Part shown: positions 23,102-30,430 of the stretch, one piece after another
Layout: every line of letters starts with the position of its first letter
How positions within the stretch are numbered: the first letter of the stretch is position 1
Assembly (NCBI RefSeq): GCF_003285545.1
Contig: NZ_QLNV01000013.1
Location: 1-64,000 of the forward strand
Reading direction: 5' to 3'
Source: Sinomicrobium soli
Lineage (GTDB): Bacteria > Bacteroidota > Bacteroidia > Flavobacteriales > Flavobacteriaceae
Length of the DNA stretch: 64,000 nt
Program-made: the position numbers and the translations under genes
The notes under the pieces: model-generated
Databases searched by the model: none
What the model was told of the DNA's origin: nothing
The model's input: the letters and a program-made list of their open reading frames with translations, nothing else

Positions 23102-25567
23102 ATGAAAAAGCTATTTGCCCTTTTAACCCTTGTACTGGTCGCTACCGGCGTCGCAGCGCAGAGCGGAACCATCCGGGGAACTGTGATATCCACAAAGAAC
23201 AACCCTATAGAATATGTGACCATTACCCTGGGCCATAACGGCACCACGAAGGGAACTCTTACAGACAGCCGGGGAAACTATGAGATCCGGAATATTTCGC
23301 CGGGAACGTATACCCTGAAAGCTTCCTCGGTAGGATACAAGACCCGTGAAATCCGCATTGTGGTAGATGCAGGAGGGGTTACCACACTACCGGACATTAC
23401 ACTTCCCGAACAGCAGGAGCAGCTTCGGGAAGTTGTTGTTGCAGGCAACAGGACCAATAAGTACGCACAGAAAGAAAGCACTTATGTCTCCAAACTTCCT
23501 TTGAAGGATATCGAAAACCCGCAGGTATTCAACAGCATAGGCAGCCAGCTCCTGGAAGACCAGGTCATTACCGGTTTTAACGATGCCATCCGCAATGCGC
23601 CGGGAGTTACCATGCTGTGGGAACCTACCGGAAGGGCCAGTGACGGAGCCGGATATTTTTCCGTCCGCGGTTTTGCCGTGCAGCCCACCATGCTGAACGG
23701 TCTTCCCTCCCTTACCAACGGGAGCCCGGACCTGGCCAATACAGACCGGATAGAGGTCATCAAGGGCCCCTCGGGAACACTTTATGGCAGCAGCCTGATC
23801 TCCTATGGCGGATTGATCAATATCGTCACCAAAAAACCCTTTAACATGTTCAAGGGCAATGTTTCCTATACCGCCGGGAGTTACGGGCTCAACCGGGTCA
23901 CCGTAGATGTAAATACTCCCCTGAGTACGGAAAAGAACATCAACCTCCGGGTAAACGGTGCCTACCATACCCAGAACAGTTACCAGGATGCCGGTTTCAG
24001 GAGGTCGTTCTTCTTTGCTCCCTCGCTTTCCTACGAGGTCAATGACAAACTCTCTTTCCTGGTCAATGCCGAGATCTATAACGGACGAAGTACCAACCAG
24101 ACCATGCTGTTCCTGGACAGGGTAAACCCCATAGGGGCACACAACATAGACGAGCTGGGATACGACCATAAACGATCGTACACCAGCAATGATCTGTATA
24201 TCGACAACCCTTCATACAGCTTTCAGGCACAGATGAACTACAAACTCAGTGAAACATGGACTTCACAGACTGTACTTTCCAATTCCTCTGCGAAATCCGA
24301 AGGATACTACTCCTACCTGACCGAAAGTACTACAGCAGCAGAAACAGCAGCCGACGTAACCCTGAATGACGGAATGGTATTCGGCCGGTATATCAGCGAC
24401 CAGAATTCCGAGACCATAGGAACAGACATACAACAGAACTTCATCGGCGATTTCAAGATAGGATCAGTCCGCAACAGGATGGTCGTAGGCATTGATTACC
24501 TGAAAACCACCGTTACCTCCAACAACAGTCCGTATATCCTGAACGGCATGGTGTATATGGGCGGAACGGACATGGAAACCTTTAACCGTGATATCCTCGG
24601 GATCACAGATCCTTCGCAATATACAGACGACAGCGGGGTACTGACCGCAGCCGGCACCGATGCGCTGCTGGCCAACGGAAAGATAAGCCCGTCCAGGGCC
24701 ATTCAGGAAATTTTCAGTGTATACGCCTCCGACGTGATCAATATTCTGCCCGAGCTTTCCGCAATGGCCAGCCTTCGGGTAGACCGGTTCTGGGACAACT
24801 CCTATAACCAGACCGCTTTTTCCCCGAAATTCGGGATCGTTTATCAGCCCGTAATAGATCAGGTCGCCATCTTTGCCAATTATATGGACGGCTTTACCAA
24901 TATAGGCCCGAGGGAAGAGGTCAGGAATTCGGTATCTTCCTTCCGTTCCTTTGATCCGGAACATGCCACCCAGCTTGAATTCGGAACAAAACTCAACCTC
25001 TTTAACGACAAACTCACTGCTACCCTGAGCTACTACGACATCAAGGTTGCCGACATGTTACTGCGTGTCGACGACCCGACCGCCGATAACCCCACCGATT
25101 TTTACTATGCCAAAAACGGGGAGCAGCGCAACAAGGGATTTGAGGCCCTGGTCAATGCCAGTCCGGTCAAGGGGCTGAACCTCATTGCCGGATACAGTTA
25201 CCTGGACAGCAAACTCGAAAAGGGGACCGAAGACCTGGTCAACAGGAGGCCAGAAGGAGCAGGGCCCGTAAATACCGCAAACCTGTGGGCCGGATACCAG
25301 TTCAGCACAGGAAAACTCAAGGGCTTCGGGATTGGCTTCGGCGGAAACTACGCCGGGGAGAACAAGATCATGAACCGGAATACCGTAGGCACCTTTACCG
25401 TTCCGGAATACACCGTACTCAATGCCTCCGCATTCTACGGCACCGAAGACTTCAGGATTACCCTGAAACTCAACAATATCACAGACGAGGAATACTATAC
25501 CGGATGGTCTACGATAAACCCGCAGCTGACCAGGAACCTGGCAGCCGGCTTCTCGTATAATTTCTAA
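23102..25567 (+). CDS. TonB-dependent siderophore-type receptor
   Basis: An 821-residue outer-membrane receptor. The signal peptide is MKKLFALLTLVLVATGVAAQ. A carboxypeptidase-regulatory-like domain covers about 22-105 (GTIRGTVISTKNNPIEYVTI). The plug includes LLEDQVITGFNDAIRNAPGV, YFSVRGFAVQPTMLNGLPSL and DRIEVIKGPSGTLYGSS, a pattern typical of ferric-siderophore receptors (FhuE/FpvA group). The barrel ends RNLAAGFSYNF. It lacks a neighbouring SusD and stands alone with its own promoter and terminator. The siderophore is not deducible. Confidence 0.9.
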   Translation: MKKLFALLTLVLVATGVAAQSGTIRGTVISTKNNPIEYVTITLGHNGTTKGTLTDSRGNYEIRNISPGTYTLKASSVGYKTREIRIVVDAGGVTTLPDITLPEQQEQLREVVVAGNRTNKYAQKESTYVSKLPLKDIENPQVFNSIGSQLLEDQVITGFNDAIRNAPGVTMLWEPTGRASDGAGYFSVRGFAVQPTMLNGLPSLTNGSPDLANTDRIEVIKGPSGTLYGSSLISYGGLINIVTKKPFNMFKGNVSYTAGSYGLNRVTVDVNTPLSTEKNINLRVNGAYHTQNSYQDAGFRRSFFFAPSLSYEVNDKLSFLVNAEIYNGRSTNQTMLFLDRVNPIGAHNIDELGYDHKRSYTSNDLYIDNPSYSFQAQMNYKLSETWTSQTVLSNSSAKSEGYYSYLTESTTAAETAADVTLNDGMVFGRYISDQNSETIGTDIQQNFIGDFKIGSVRNRMVVGIDYLKTTVTSNNSPYILNGMVYMGGTDMETFNRDILGITDPSQYTDDSGVLTAAGTDALLANGKISPSRAIQEIFSVYASDVINILPELSAMASLRVDRFWDNSYNQTAFSPKFGIVYQPVIDQVAIFANYMDGFTNIGPREEVRNSVSSFRSFDPEHATQLEFGTKLNLFNDKLTATLSYYDIKVADMLLRVDDPTADNPTDFYYAKNGEQRNKGFEALVNASPVKGLNLIAGYSYLDSKLEKGTEDLVNRRPEGAGPVNTANLWAGYQFSTGKLKGFGIGFGGNYAGENKIMNRNTVGTFTVPEYTVLNASAFYGTEDFRITLKLNNITDEEYYTGWSTINPQLTRNLAAGFSYNF

Positions 25568-25595
25568 ACCGGAACAGTTAAAAAGCAACCGTACC

Positions 25596-25639
25596 GAAAA
25601 CCCTGTCTTATGGCTTCTGATCATGATGACAGGGTTTTC
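25596..25639. terminator. Probable bidirectional terminator
   Basis: GAAAACCCTGTC (25596-25607) pairs perfectly with GACAGGGTTTTC (25628-25639) across a 20-nt loop. Short T-runs flank it on both strands. It lies 28 nt after the siderophore receptor stop and could also catch the rhamnose operon arriving from the other side. Confidence 0.6.
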
Positions 25640-25831
25640 CGGTTACAGGTTACAGGGTTGCTGGTTACAGCTGCAACACGGAAGCGCCGGAGATTCCTCC
25701 TTTCGTCGGAATGACAATATCCTGTTATTCAGAGCGGAGTGCAGTGGAGTCCTGCCTACCGGCCGGCAAGGAAGAATCCCGACCCCAACTCAAAGAAACT
25801 CCTGGCTTCGTGTTTCGTGCTCTTCCAGGCA
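25640..25831. repeat. Flavobacterial interspersed repeat segment (copy C)
   Basis: The segment contains GGTTACAG repeated three times (25641-25672). A block with CGGAGATTCC and TCGGAATGACA follows, then ATTCAGAGCGGAGTG and AAGAATCCCGACCCCAACTC. Related sequence occurs in inverted orientation at 27366-27470 and in part at 30300-30390. No gene is visible. It fills the gap between the receptor and the permease. Confidence 0.6.
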
Positions 25832-27256
25832 TCACCCTTCTTTCTTCTTCTGAAAATAACGGCTGAACAACAGGAATAATACACCACAGGCAAGCCATGT
25901 GGGAAGGGTTACAAACGAGAGGAACACATCGAATTTCAGGGAGATAAAATAAAACAGCCCGAAGCTGACCAGCCAGGCCAGGAAAACGGCATTATTAAAC
26001 CGTATCCCCGCCTTTTCGGCATAAAACCGCTGTATCCCCGCCTTTTCGGCATAAAAGTGTTCAAATACGATAATGGCACCAAAAGGGGCGAGTATAAACC
26101 CGTATAGCGCCACGAAATCCAGGAGTTTCATGGCTATGGCCGGAAACAGCCCGGCAACAGTAGCTATGCCGCCGGCAATCATGGTCACTTTTGCCGTGGA
26201 GGTTCTGGGCATAATAGCCTGAAATGCAAGCCCCGCCCGGTATATCGTCGGGTTGGCTGTGGTCCACCCGGCCAGGATCACGGCAATAATACCGAAAACC
26301 CCGAGGGTATCATAGGCCAGGGGGCCCGGAGCGACCGAAGGAGCTTCCCCTGAATTCAGTATGGCCTGTACTTCGGGAGAACGGAGGTATACCGCATAAA
26401 TAAGGGCTGCCGAGATCCAGGCCATATAATGCCCTACGTACATTCCCGCTGCCGTGGTCCACCCCACCGAGGGTTTATCTGCATAGCGGAAGACACTGAG
26501 ATCGGACATACCTATATGCATGGCCGCATTGGCAAACCAGGACCACAACACCACATGCCAGAAGGTAAACTTTACCTGCCCGGGAAAAGGTTCACTGCCC
26601 TCACCCCATATATCCCAGAAGTCTGAAAAACCCGAAACCCCCAGTTTGTTCAGGGCAACGATCCCGCAAAGCAGGAATGCCAGCACTATGAACGGCGACA
26701 TCCAGTTGGCCGCTTTAGAAACCGTTTCATAACCCCTTGCGGCAATGACGGAAATAACCATTCCTATGGCTATTACGATAACAATCCAGGTAATGCCGTT
26801 CGGCATGGTATCGGTAAGCCTGGGCATTTCCATATCAAAGGGAATCCCGACCGCCGTAGCCGATATGGTCACCATAGACCCGGCAAGGAAGCAGAACAGC
26901 ACACCGTTGGCCAGGTTATATGCGGTAACCAGCTTTCTTCCGCAGATCTTCTCCAGCTGATAGTAAAGCGTCCAGCGGTACTTTACCGCTATCCCGGCAG
27001 TGAGGAACCTCCAGCTCAGTACGGCCAGGAAATTGCCCAGTAAAAGCCCCACAATAAGGTCGAAAGCGCTGACCCCGGTGGTCAGGAACAGCGGGCCGAT
27101 AACAAATTCGGTACCGGCGGCATGCTCTCCGGCATACATTCCGAGAAAACTTTTCCATCCTTTCCATTTCGATGCGGGTACTGCCTCCCTTTCGAATTCG
27201 CCCCCGGAAGAAGCGGTCCCATCCGGTGTATGTCCTTCGGTATTGGTCTGTTCCAT
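25832..27256 (-). CDS. NCS1-like (purine-cytosine permease type) transporter, candidate rhamnose permease
   Basis: A 474-residue polytopic membrane protein with about 12 hydrophobic segments after a polar N-terminus of about 45 residues. The segment MYAGEHAAGTEFVIGPLFLT and the overall pattern resemble NCS1 nucleobase-type symporters and not the classical RhaT. Its position at the end of the rhamnose operon suggests it imports L-rhamnose or a related sugar; this is inference from context. A 10-residue tandem duplication (FYAEKAGIQR then FYAEKAGIRF, encoded at 26002-26056) lies in a polar loop near residue 408. Its leader sequence repeats that of the isomerase gene. Confidence 0.7.
   Translation of the reverse strand: MEQTNTEGHTPDGTASSGGEFEREAVPASKWKGWKSFLGMYAGEHAAGTEFVIGPLFLTTGVSAFDLIVGLLLGNFLAVLSWRFLTAGIAVKYRWTLYYQLEKICGRKLVTAYNLANGVLFCFLAGSMVTISATAVGIPFDMEMPRLTDTMPNGITWIVIVIAIGMVISVIAARGYETVSKAANWMSPFIVLAFLLCGIVALNKLGVSGFSDFWDIWGEGSEPFPGQVKFTFWHVVLWSWFANAAMHIGMSDLSVFRYADKPSVGWTTAAGMYVGHYMAWISAALIYAVYLRSPEVQAILNSGEAPSVAPGPLAYDTLGVFGIIAVILAGWTTANPTIYRAGLAFQAIMPRTSTAKVTMIAGGIATVAGLFPAIAMKLLDFVALYGFILAPFGAIIVFEHFYAEKAGIQRFYAEKAGIRFNNAVFLAWLVSFGLFYFISLKFDVFLSFVTLPTWLACGVLFLLFSRYFQKKKEG
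26002..26056 (-). repeat. 30-bp in-frame tandem duplication inside the permease gene
   Basis: Twenty-five identical bases at 26002-26026 recur at 26032-26056 with a 30-bp period. The duplication adds ten residues to a cytoplasmic-type polar loop without breaking the frame. Confidence 0.9.
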
Positions 27257-27290
27257 TTAGTTTATTAGTTTGTAGTTCTTAGTTGTTAGT
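27254..27290 (-). repeat. Leader repeat before the permease gene
   Basis: The bases directly upstream of the permease start, ACTAACAACTAAGAAC then AATAAACTAAATG on the minus strand, recur before the isomerase gene (30252-30281) in the same orientation. The copy here has 8 extra bases in the middle. Confidence 0.75.
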
Positions 27291-27294
27291 TGCA

Positions 27295-27365
27295 CATTCC
27301 GACAGCCTGTCCCGAACATCGGGAAAGGAGAACCCCAAAGGGCTCAACGCAGTTAAATCTCCGGG
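27295..27365 (+). repeat. 71-bp inverted repeat, copy A
   Basis: This segment is the reverse complement of 30309-30379 with a single mismatch (70 of 71). It contains an internal hairpin, CCCGA-aca-TCGGG. It lies in the gap between the permease and kinase genes. Confidence 0.93.
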
Positions 27366-27530
27366 CTTTTCGTTATGCTGTTGAAGTTTCTTTGGGCTGG
27401 GGTCGGGATTCTTCACTCCGCTGCGCTACGTTCTGAATGACAACTCCCGACTTCCAGCTTCGGACTTCCAACTCCCGCCCGTTTCGTCGTTTGCAAACTA
27501 ACGACAATTCACATCTTTTTAGTACGGTTG
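27366..27530. repeat. Interspersed repeat segment (copy D)
   Basis: In reverse orientation this reads like the segment near 25725-25815: TCATTCAGAACGTAGCGCAG, then GAAGAATCCCGACCCCAGCC. Downstream is a run of ACTTCC/AACTCCC-like words (27446-27480). No coding content is seen. Confidence 0.6.
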
Positions 27531-27541
27531 ATAAAAAACGG

Positions 27542-28975
27542 TCAGACCCTGTCTGTCTCCGGTGAGAGCAGCAGGGGTGAAAGTTTTTCCATTTTATATG
27601 TTTTTTTCAGGAATTTGGGCCCCGGCTTTTCTTCAGAGATCACCATGGCAGCGCCCAGGGCCGACCCCAGTGAATTCCGGGTTGTTCTTACCTTGAAATC
27701 CTTGAAATGATGTGCCATCAGTTTTACAAAAACCTCATTATCCGTAAACCCTCCGTCTATAAATATCTTCCTGAGTTCCGTATTTCCGATAGCCCTTCTG
27801 GAGGTCTCCACCTGTAGTTCCATGAGCTCTATCATCAACTGGTGAAAAGCCTCCTCAAAGGACGCAAAAGGGGCCAGGTCGGTCTTGTTGAGCTTTCTGC
27901 GCCGCAGCCTGATCCCTTCAAATTTAAAGTGAACGGAAGCGCGGGAAATAAGTTTCTTATAGATCTCCTTATCAAACTTCACCTTCCGGTGATATCCGTA
28001 AGCCTTTCCGTAATACTCCCCGAGCTTCTTCACCTGTATCCGGTACTCATTGCCCATAAAGAAACGGGTGGCCTTCACTCTTTTACCTTTGGTCCGCATA
28101 TAGTTCAGGCAGTTGTACTCGATATCCTCCCTGGTCAGCGGCTCCTGGTTAAAGGGGTTCAGCGAAATACTCCAGGTACCCGTCGATACCAGCAAAAACG
28201 GCTTTTTCTCACTCAGTATATAGGGCAGGAGCGCTGCGGAACTATCGTGAATCCCTACCCCCACTTTTATCTTTCTCCTCTTATAAGTCATACCGAGACT
28301 GGTTTCCGACGGCACTATCGGGGGGAGTTTTTTATCGATCTCTTCCCTGTATACCCAGGAGTGATAATCATTGGCCTCATAATCCCACAACCCGGTATGG
28401 CACCCTATACTGGTATAGTCACTGAGGGGTACGCCCGTAAACAAGTAGGAGAGGTATTGCGGAAAGTGGATGGAATATTTTATCTTACTGAAAACTTCCG
28501 GCCTGGTCTTTTTTAACCAGTACAACTGCATTCCCGAATTCAGCATTCCCTCCCTGGGCGATGCGGTCTCGGCAGCCACGGATAAGGCGTCGCCATAGGT
28601 ATTATAAAATTCATCCGCTACACTTTCCGGAAAAGGCTTGGTGTAATTATACAGCGGGGTAAGCACATTCCCTGTTTCGTCGAGATGAACAAAACTGGCG
28701 CCGTAACTGGAAAAATTGATGGCCCTTACCCTGTATTCGCCCGAATGCAGAATACGGTCGAACACTCCCTTGAGCCACTGCTGGAGCTGGGGGAGGTTCT
28801 CTGCGGGATAGCCGTCTTCATCTGTCGTTTCATCCAGTGTGGTATATTCCCTGTACACTTCATTGAACTCCTTGTCGAACAGGAAAAATTTCTTATTGGT
28901 CTTGCCTATGTCGAATACGGCGGTTACCTCGGTTTTGGCTGTCATGGCGGTAAAATGGTTATACTTGGTTGACAA
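27542..28975 (-). CDS. rhaB: FGGY-family carbohydrate kinase, probable L-rhamnulokinase
   Basis: A 477-residue sugar kinase expected to phosphorylate L-rhamnulose at O1 with ATP. The N-terminal phosphate loop is AVFDIGKTNKKFFLFD. The FGGY C-terminal signature region includes KIFIDGGFTDNEVFVKLMAH and LGSALGAAMV, and GVGIHDSSAALLPYI lies in the middle. Assignment to rhamnulose rests on the operon, between an isomerase of the rhamnose type and a permease. It begins 4 nt after the isomerase stop; an internal ATG at 28945 (MTAKTEV) is an alternative start that gives a more typical N-terminus. Confidence 0.85.
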   Translation of the reverse strand: MSTKYNHFTAMTAKTEVTAVFDIGKTNKKFFLFDKEFNEVYREYTTLDETTDEDGYPAENLPQLQQWLKGVFDRILHSGEYRVRAINFSSYGASFVHLDETGNVLTPLYNYTKPFPESVADEFYNTYGDALSVAAETASPREGMLNSGMQLYWLKKTRPEVFSKIKYSIHFPQYLSYLFTGVPLSDYTSIGCHTGLWDYEANDYHSWVYREEIDKKLPPIVPSETSLGMTYKRRKIKVGVGIHDSSAALLPYILSEKKPFLLVSTGTWSISLNPFNQEPLTREDIEYNCLNYMRTKGKRVKATRFFMGNEYRIQVKKLGEYYGKAYGYHRKVKFDKEIYKKLISRASVHFKFEGIRLRRRKLNKTDLAPFASFEEAFHQLMIELMELQVETSRRAIGNTELRKIFIDGGFTDNEVFVKLMAHHFKDFKVRTTRNSLGSALGAAMVISEEKPGPKFLKKTYKMEKLSPLLLSPETDRV

Positions 28976-28979
28976 AGCT

Positions 28980-30254
28980 CTACAGTCCGGTGGCCCGGGT
29001 ACTGCTGCCCCTCTCTTTTACCAGCTGTTTTCTCACTTCCAGGGAACGATAGGTTTCCAGCGGATCAAAAGCTCCCCCCGCGCGGAGCCTGGCCTCGCGG
29101 AGCAATGGCCGTACGTCGGTACGGTAAGCATGCTGCAATATCTCCTGGCACCGTACCACATCGCTTTCCTGCTGTGCTGTAAACAGGGCGTTGCGGTCTA
29201 CCAGCAATGCCTGGGCATATGCTATCAGGATCGCTTCGAGCGACTGTATAAGGTCTTCAAGGGGATCTTTTATATTATGGCTTGCATCGATCATCCAGGC
29301 CAGATCCGGGTTCTGAGGGTTGTTTTCCATACCGTAGACCAGTTCGTTAAAGATCAGGAACAGGTTATACGGTTTTATGGCTCCCACGGTAAGGTCGTCA
29401 TCTCCGTATTTGCTGTCGTTGAAGTGGAAGCCTCCCAGTTTCCCCTTCTTCATCAGGGTGGCCACGATCTGTTCTATATTGGTATTGGGCAGGTGATGCC
29501 CGAGGTCTACCAGGGTAAATGCTTTTTCGCCACAGGCATTGGCCAGGGCAAAAGATGTGCCCCAGTCCTGTATAACGGTACTGTAAAAATGCGGTTCGTA
29601 GGGTTTGTATTCTATCAGCAGCTTCCAGTCGTCCGGCAATTCCGAATAAATATGCTTCAGGCTGTCTTCGGTATGTTGCAATACGGTCTGAAAATTGTAC
29701 TGCCCCGGGAAACTGGCCCCGTCTGCCAGCCATACCGTAAGACTTTTGGAGCCCAGCTGCTCCCCGATACGGATCACCTCTATGTTATGTGCAATGGCCT
29801 GTTCCCTGGCAGCCCGGTGTACACTGCTCAACGATCCGTTCCTGTAACTCTCCCCGGCTCCTGCCTGGTCCTGAAAGGTATTCGAGTTCATGGCATCGAA
29901 CGAAATTCCCAGTTCATCAGCCAGTTGCCTGATGGCGGCTACATCTTCCGGGATATCCCACGGAATATGTAAAGACACGGCCCCTGCCGTGCGGGTAAGC
30001 TGGTGTATAAGTCCTATATCCTCTATCTTCTGTTCCAGGTTTCCGGGCTCGCCCCCATAGGAAAAACGTCCGAAGCGCGTGCCCCCGGCCCCAAGGGCCC
30101 AGCTGGGCAGGGCTACCTGGAAATCCGCGAGTTTCTGTATGGTCTGTGCCATCCGTTTTTCCTCATACAGCGTCCGAAGCCCGTCCAGCTGCTGCCTGTG
30201 AAAACTATCCTGCTGCCTGTTCAGGGCATCGATCTGTTCTTGTTGTATTCTCAT
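28980..30254 (-). CDS. rhaI: L-rhamnose isomerase, TIM-barrel type
   Basis: A 424-residue sugar isomerase of the Pseudomonas/Bacillus rhamnose-isomerase group, converting L-rhamnose to L-rhamnulose in the cytoplasm. The metal-binding pattern is visible: LIEYKPYEP (Glu), LVDLGHHLPNTNIEQ (Asp) and GGFHFNDSKYGDDDLTVG (His/Asp cluster). It belongs to the xylose-isomerase-like TIM-barrel superfamily and differs from the classic E. coli RhaA. It is translationally close to the kinase. Inverted 71-bp repeats lie outside the isomerase-kinase pair. Confidence 0.9.
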   Translation of the reverse strand: MRIQQEQIDALNRQQDSFHRQQLDGLRTLYEEKRMAQTIQKLADFQVALPSWALGAGGTRFGRFSYGGEPGNLEQKIEDIGLIHQLTRTAGAVSLHIPWDIPEDVAAIRQLADELGISFDAMNSNTFQDQAGAGESYRNGSLSSVHRAAREQAIAHNIEVIRIGEQLGSKSLTVWLADGASFPGQYNFQTVLQHTEDSLKHIYSELPDDWKLLIEYKPYEPHFYSTVIQDWGTSFALANACGEKAFTLVDLGHHLPNTNIEQIVATLMKKGKLGGFHFNDSKYGDDDLTVGAIKPYNLFLIFNELVYGMENNPQNPDLAWMIDASHNIKDPLEDLIQSLEAILIAYAQALLVDRNALFTAQQESDVVRCQEILQHAYRTDVRPLLREARLRAGGAFDPLETYRSLEVRKQLVKERGSSTRATGL

Positions 30255-30281
30255 TTAGTTTATTCGTTCTTAGTTGTTAGT
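30252..30281 (-). repeat. Leader repeat before the isomerase gene
   Basis: Same words as at 27254-27290, 8 bases shorter in the middle, again ending at the start codon. Confidence 0.75.
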
Positions 30282-30308
30282 CCGGGAGTTTGACAGCAGA
30301 ACGGAAGC

Positions 30309-30379
30309 CCCGGAGATTTAACTGCGTTGAGCCCTTCGGGGTTCTCCTTTCCCGATGTTCGGGACAGGCTGTCGGAATG
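30309..30379 (-). repeat. 71-bp inverted repeat, copy B
   Basis: Reverse complement of 27295-27365 with one mismatch. It lies in the 176-nt gap between the aldolase/dehydrogenase and the isomerase genes. Confidence 0.93.
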
Positions 30380-30430
30380 ACAACTTCCGGCTTCTGACCA
30401 TTTCATCATTCGCAAGTATCCCGGGATCCC

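Noticed and set aside
27295-30379. Composite transposon around rhaB-rhaI
   Set aside because: The flanking inverted repeats contain no transposase and no target-site duplication was seen. Related repeats occur in other gaps, so a dispersed repeat is the simpler reading.
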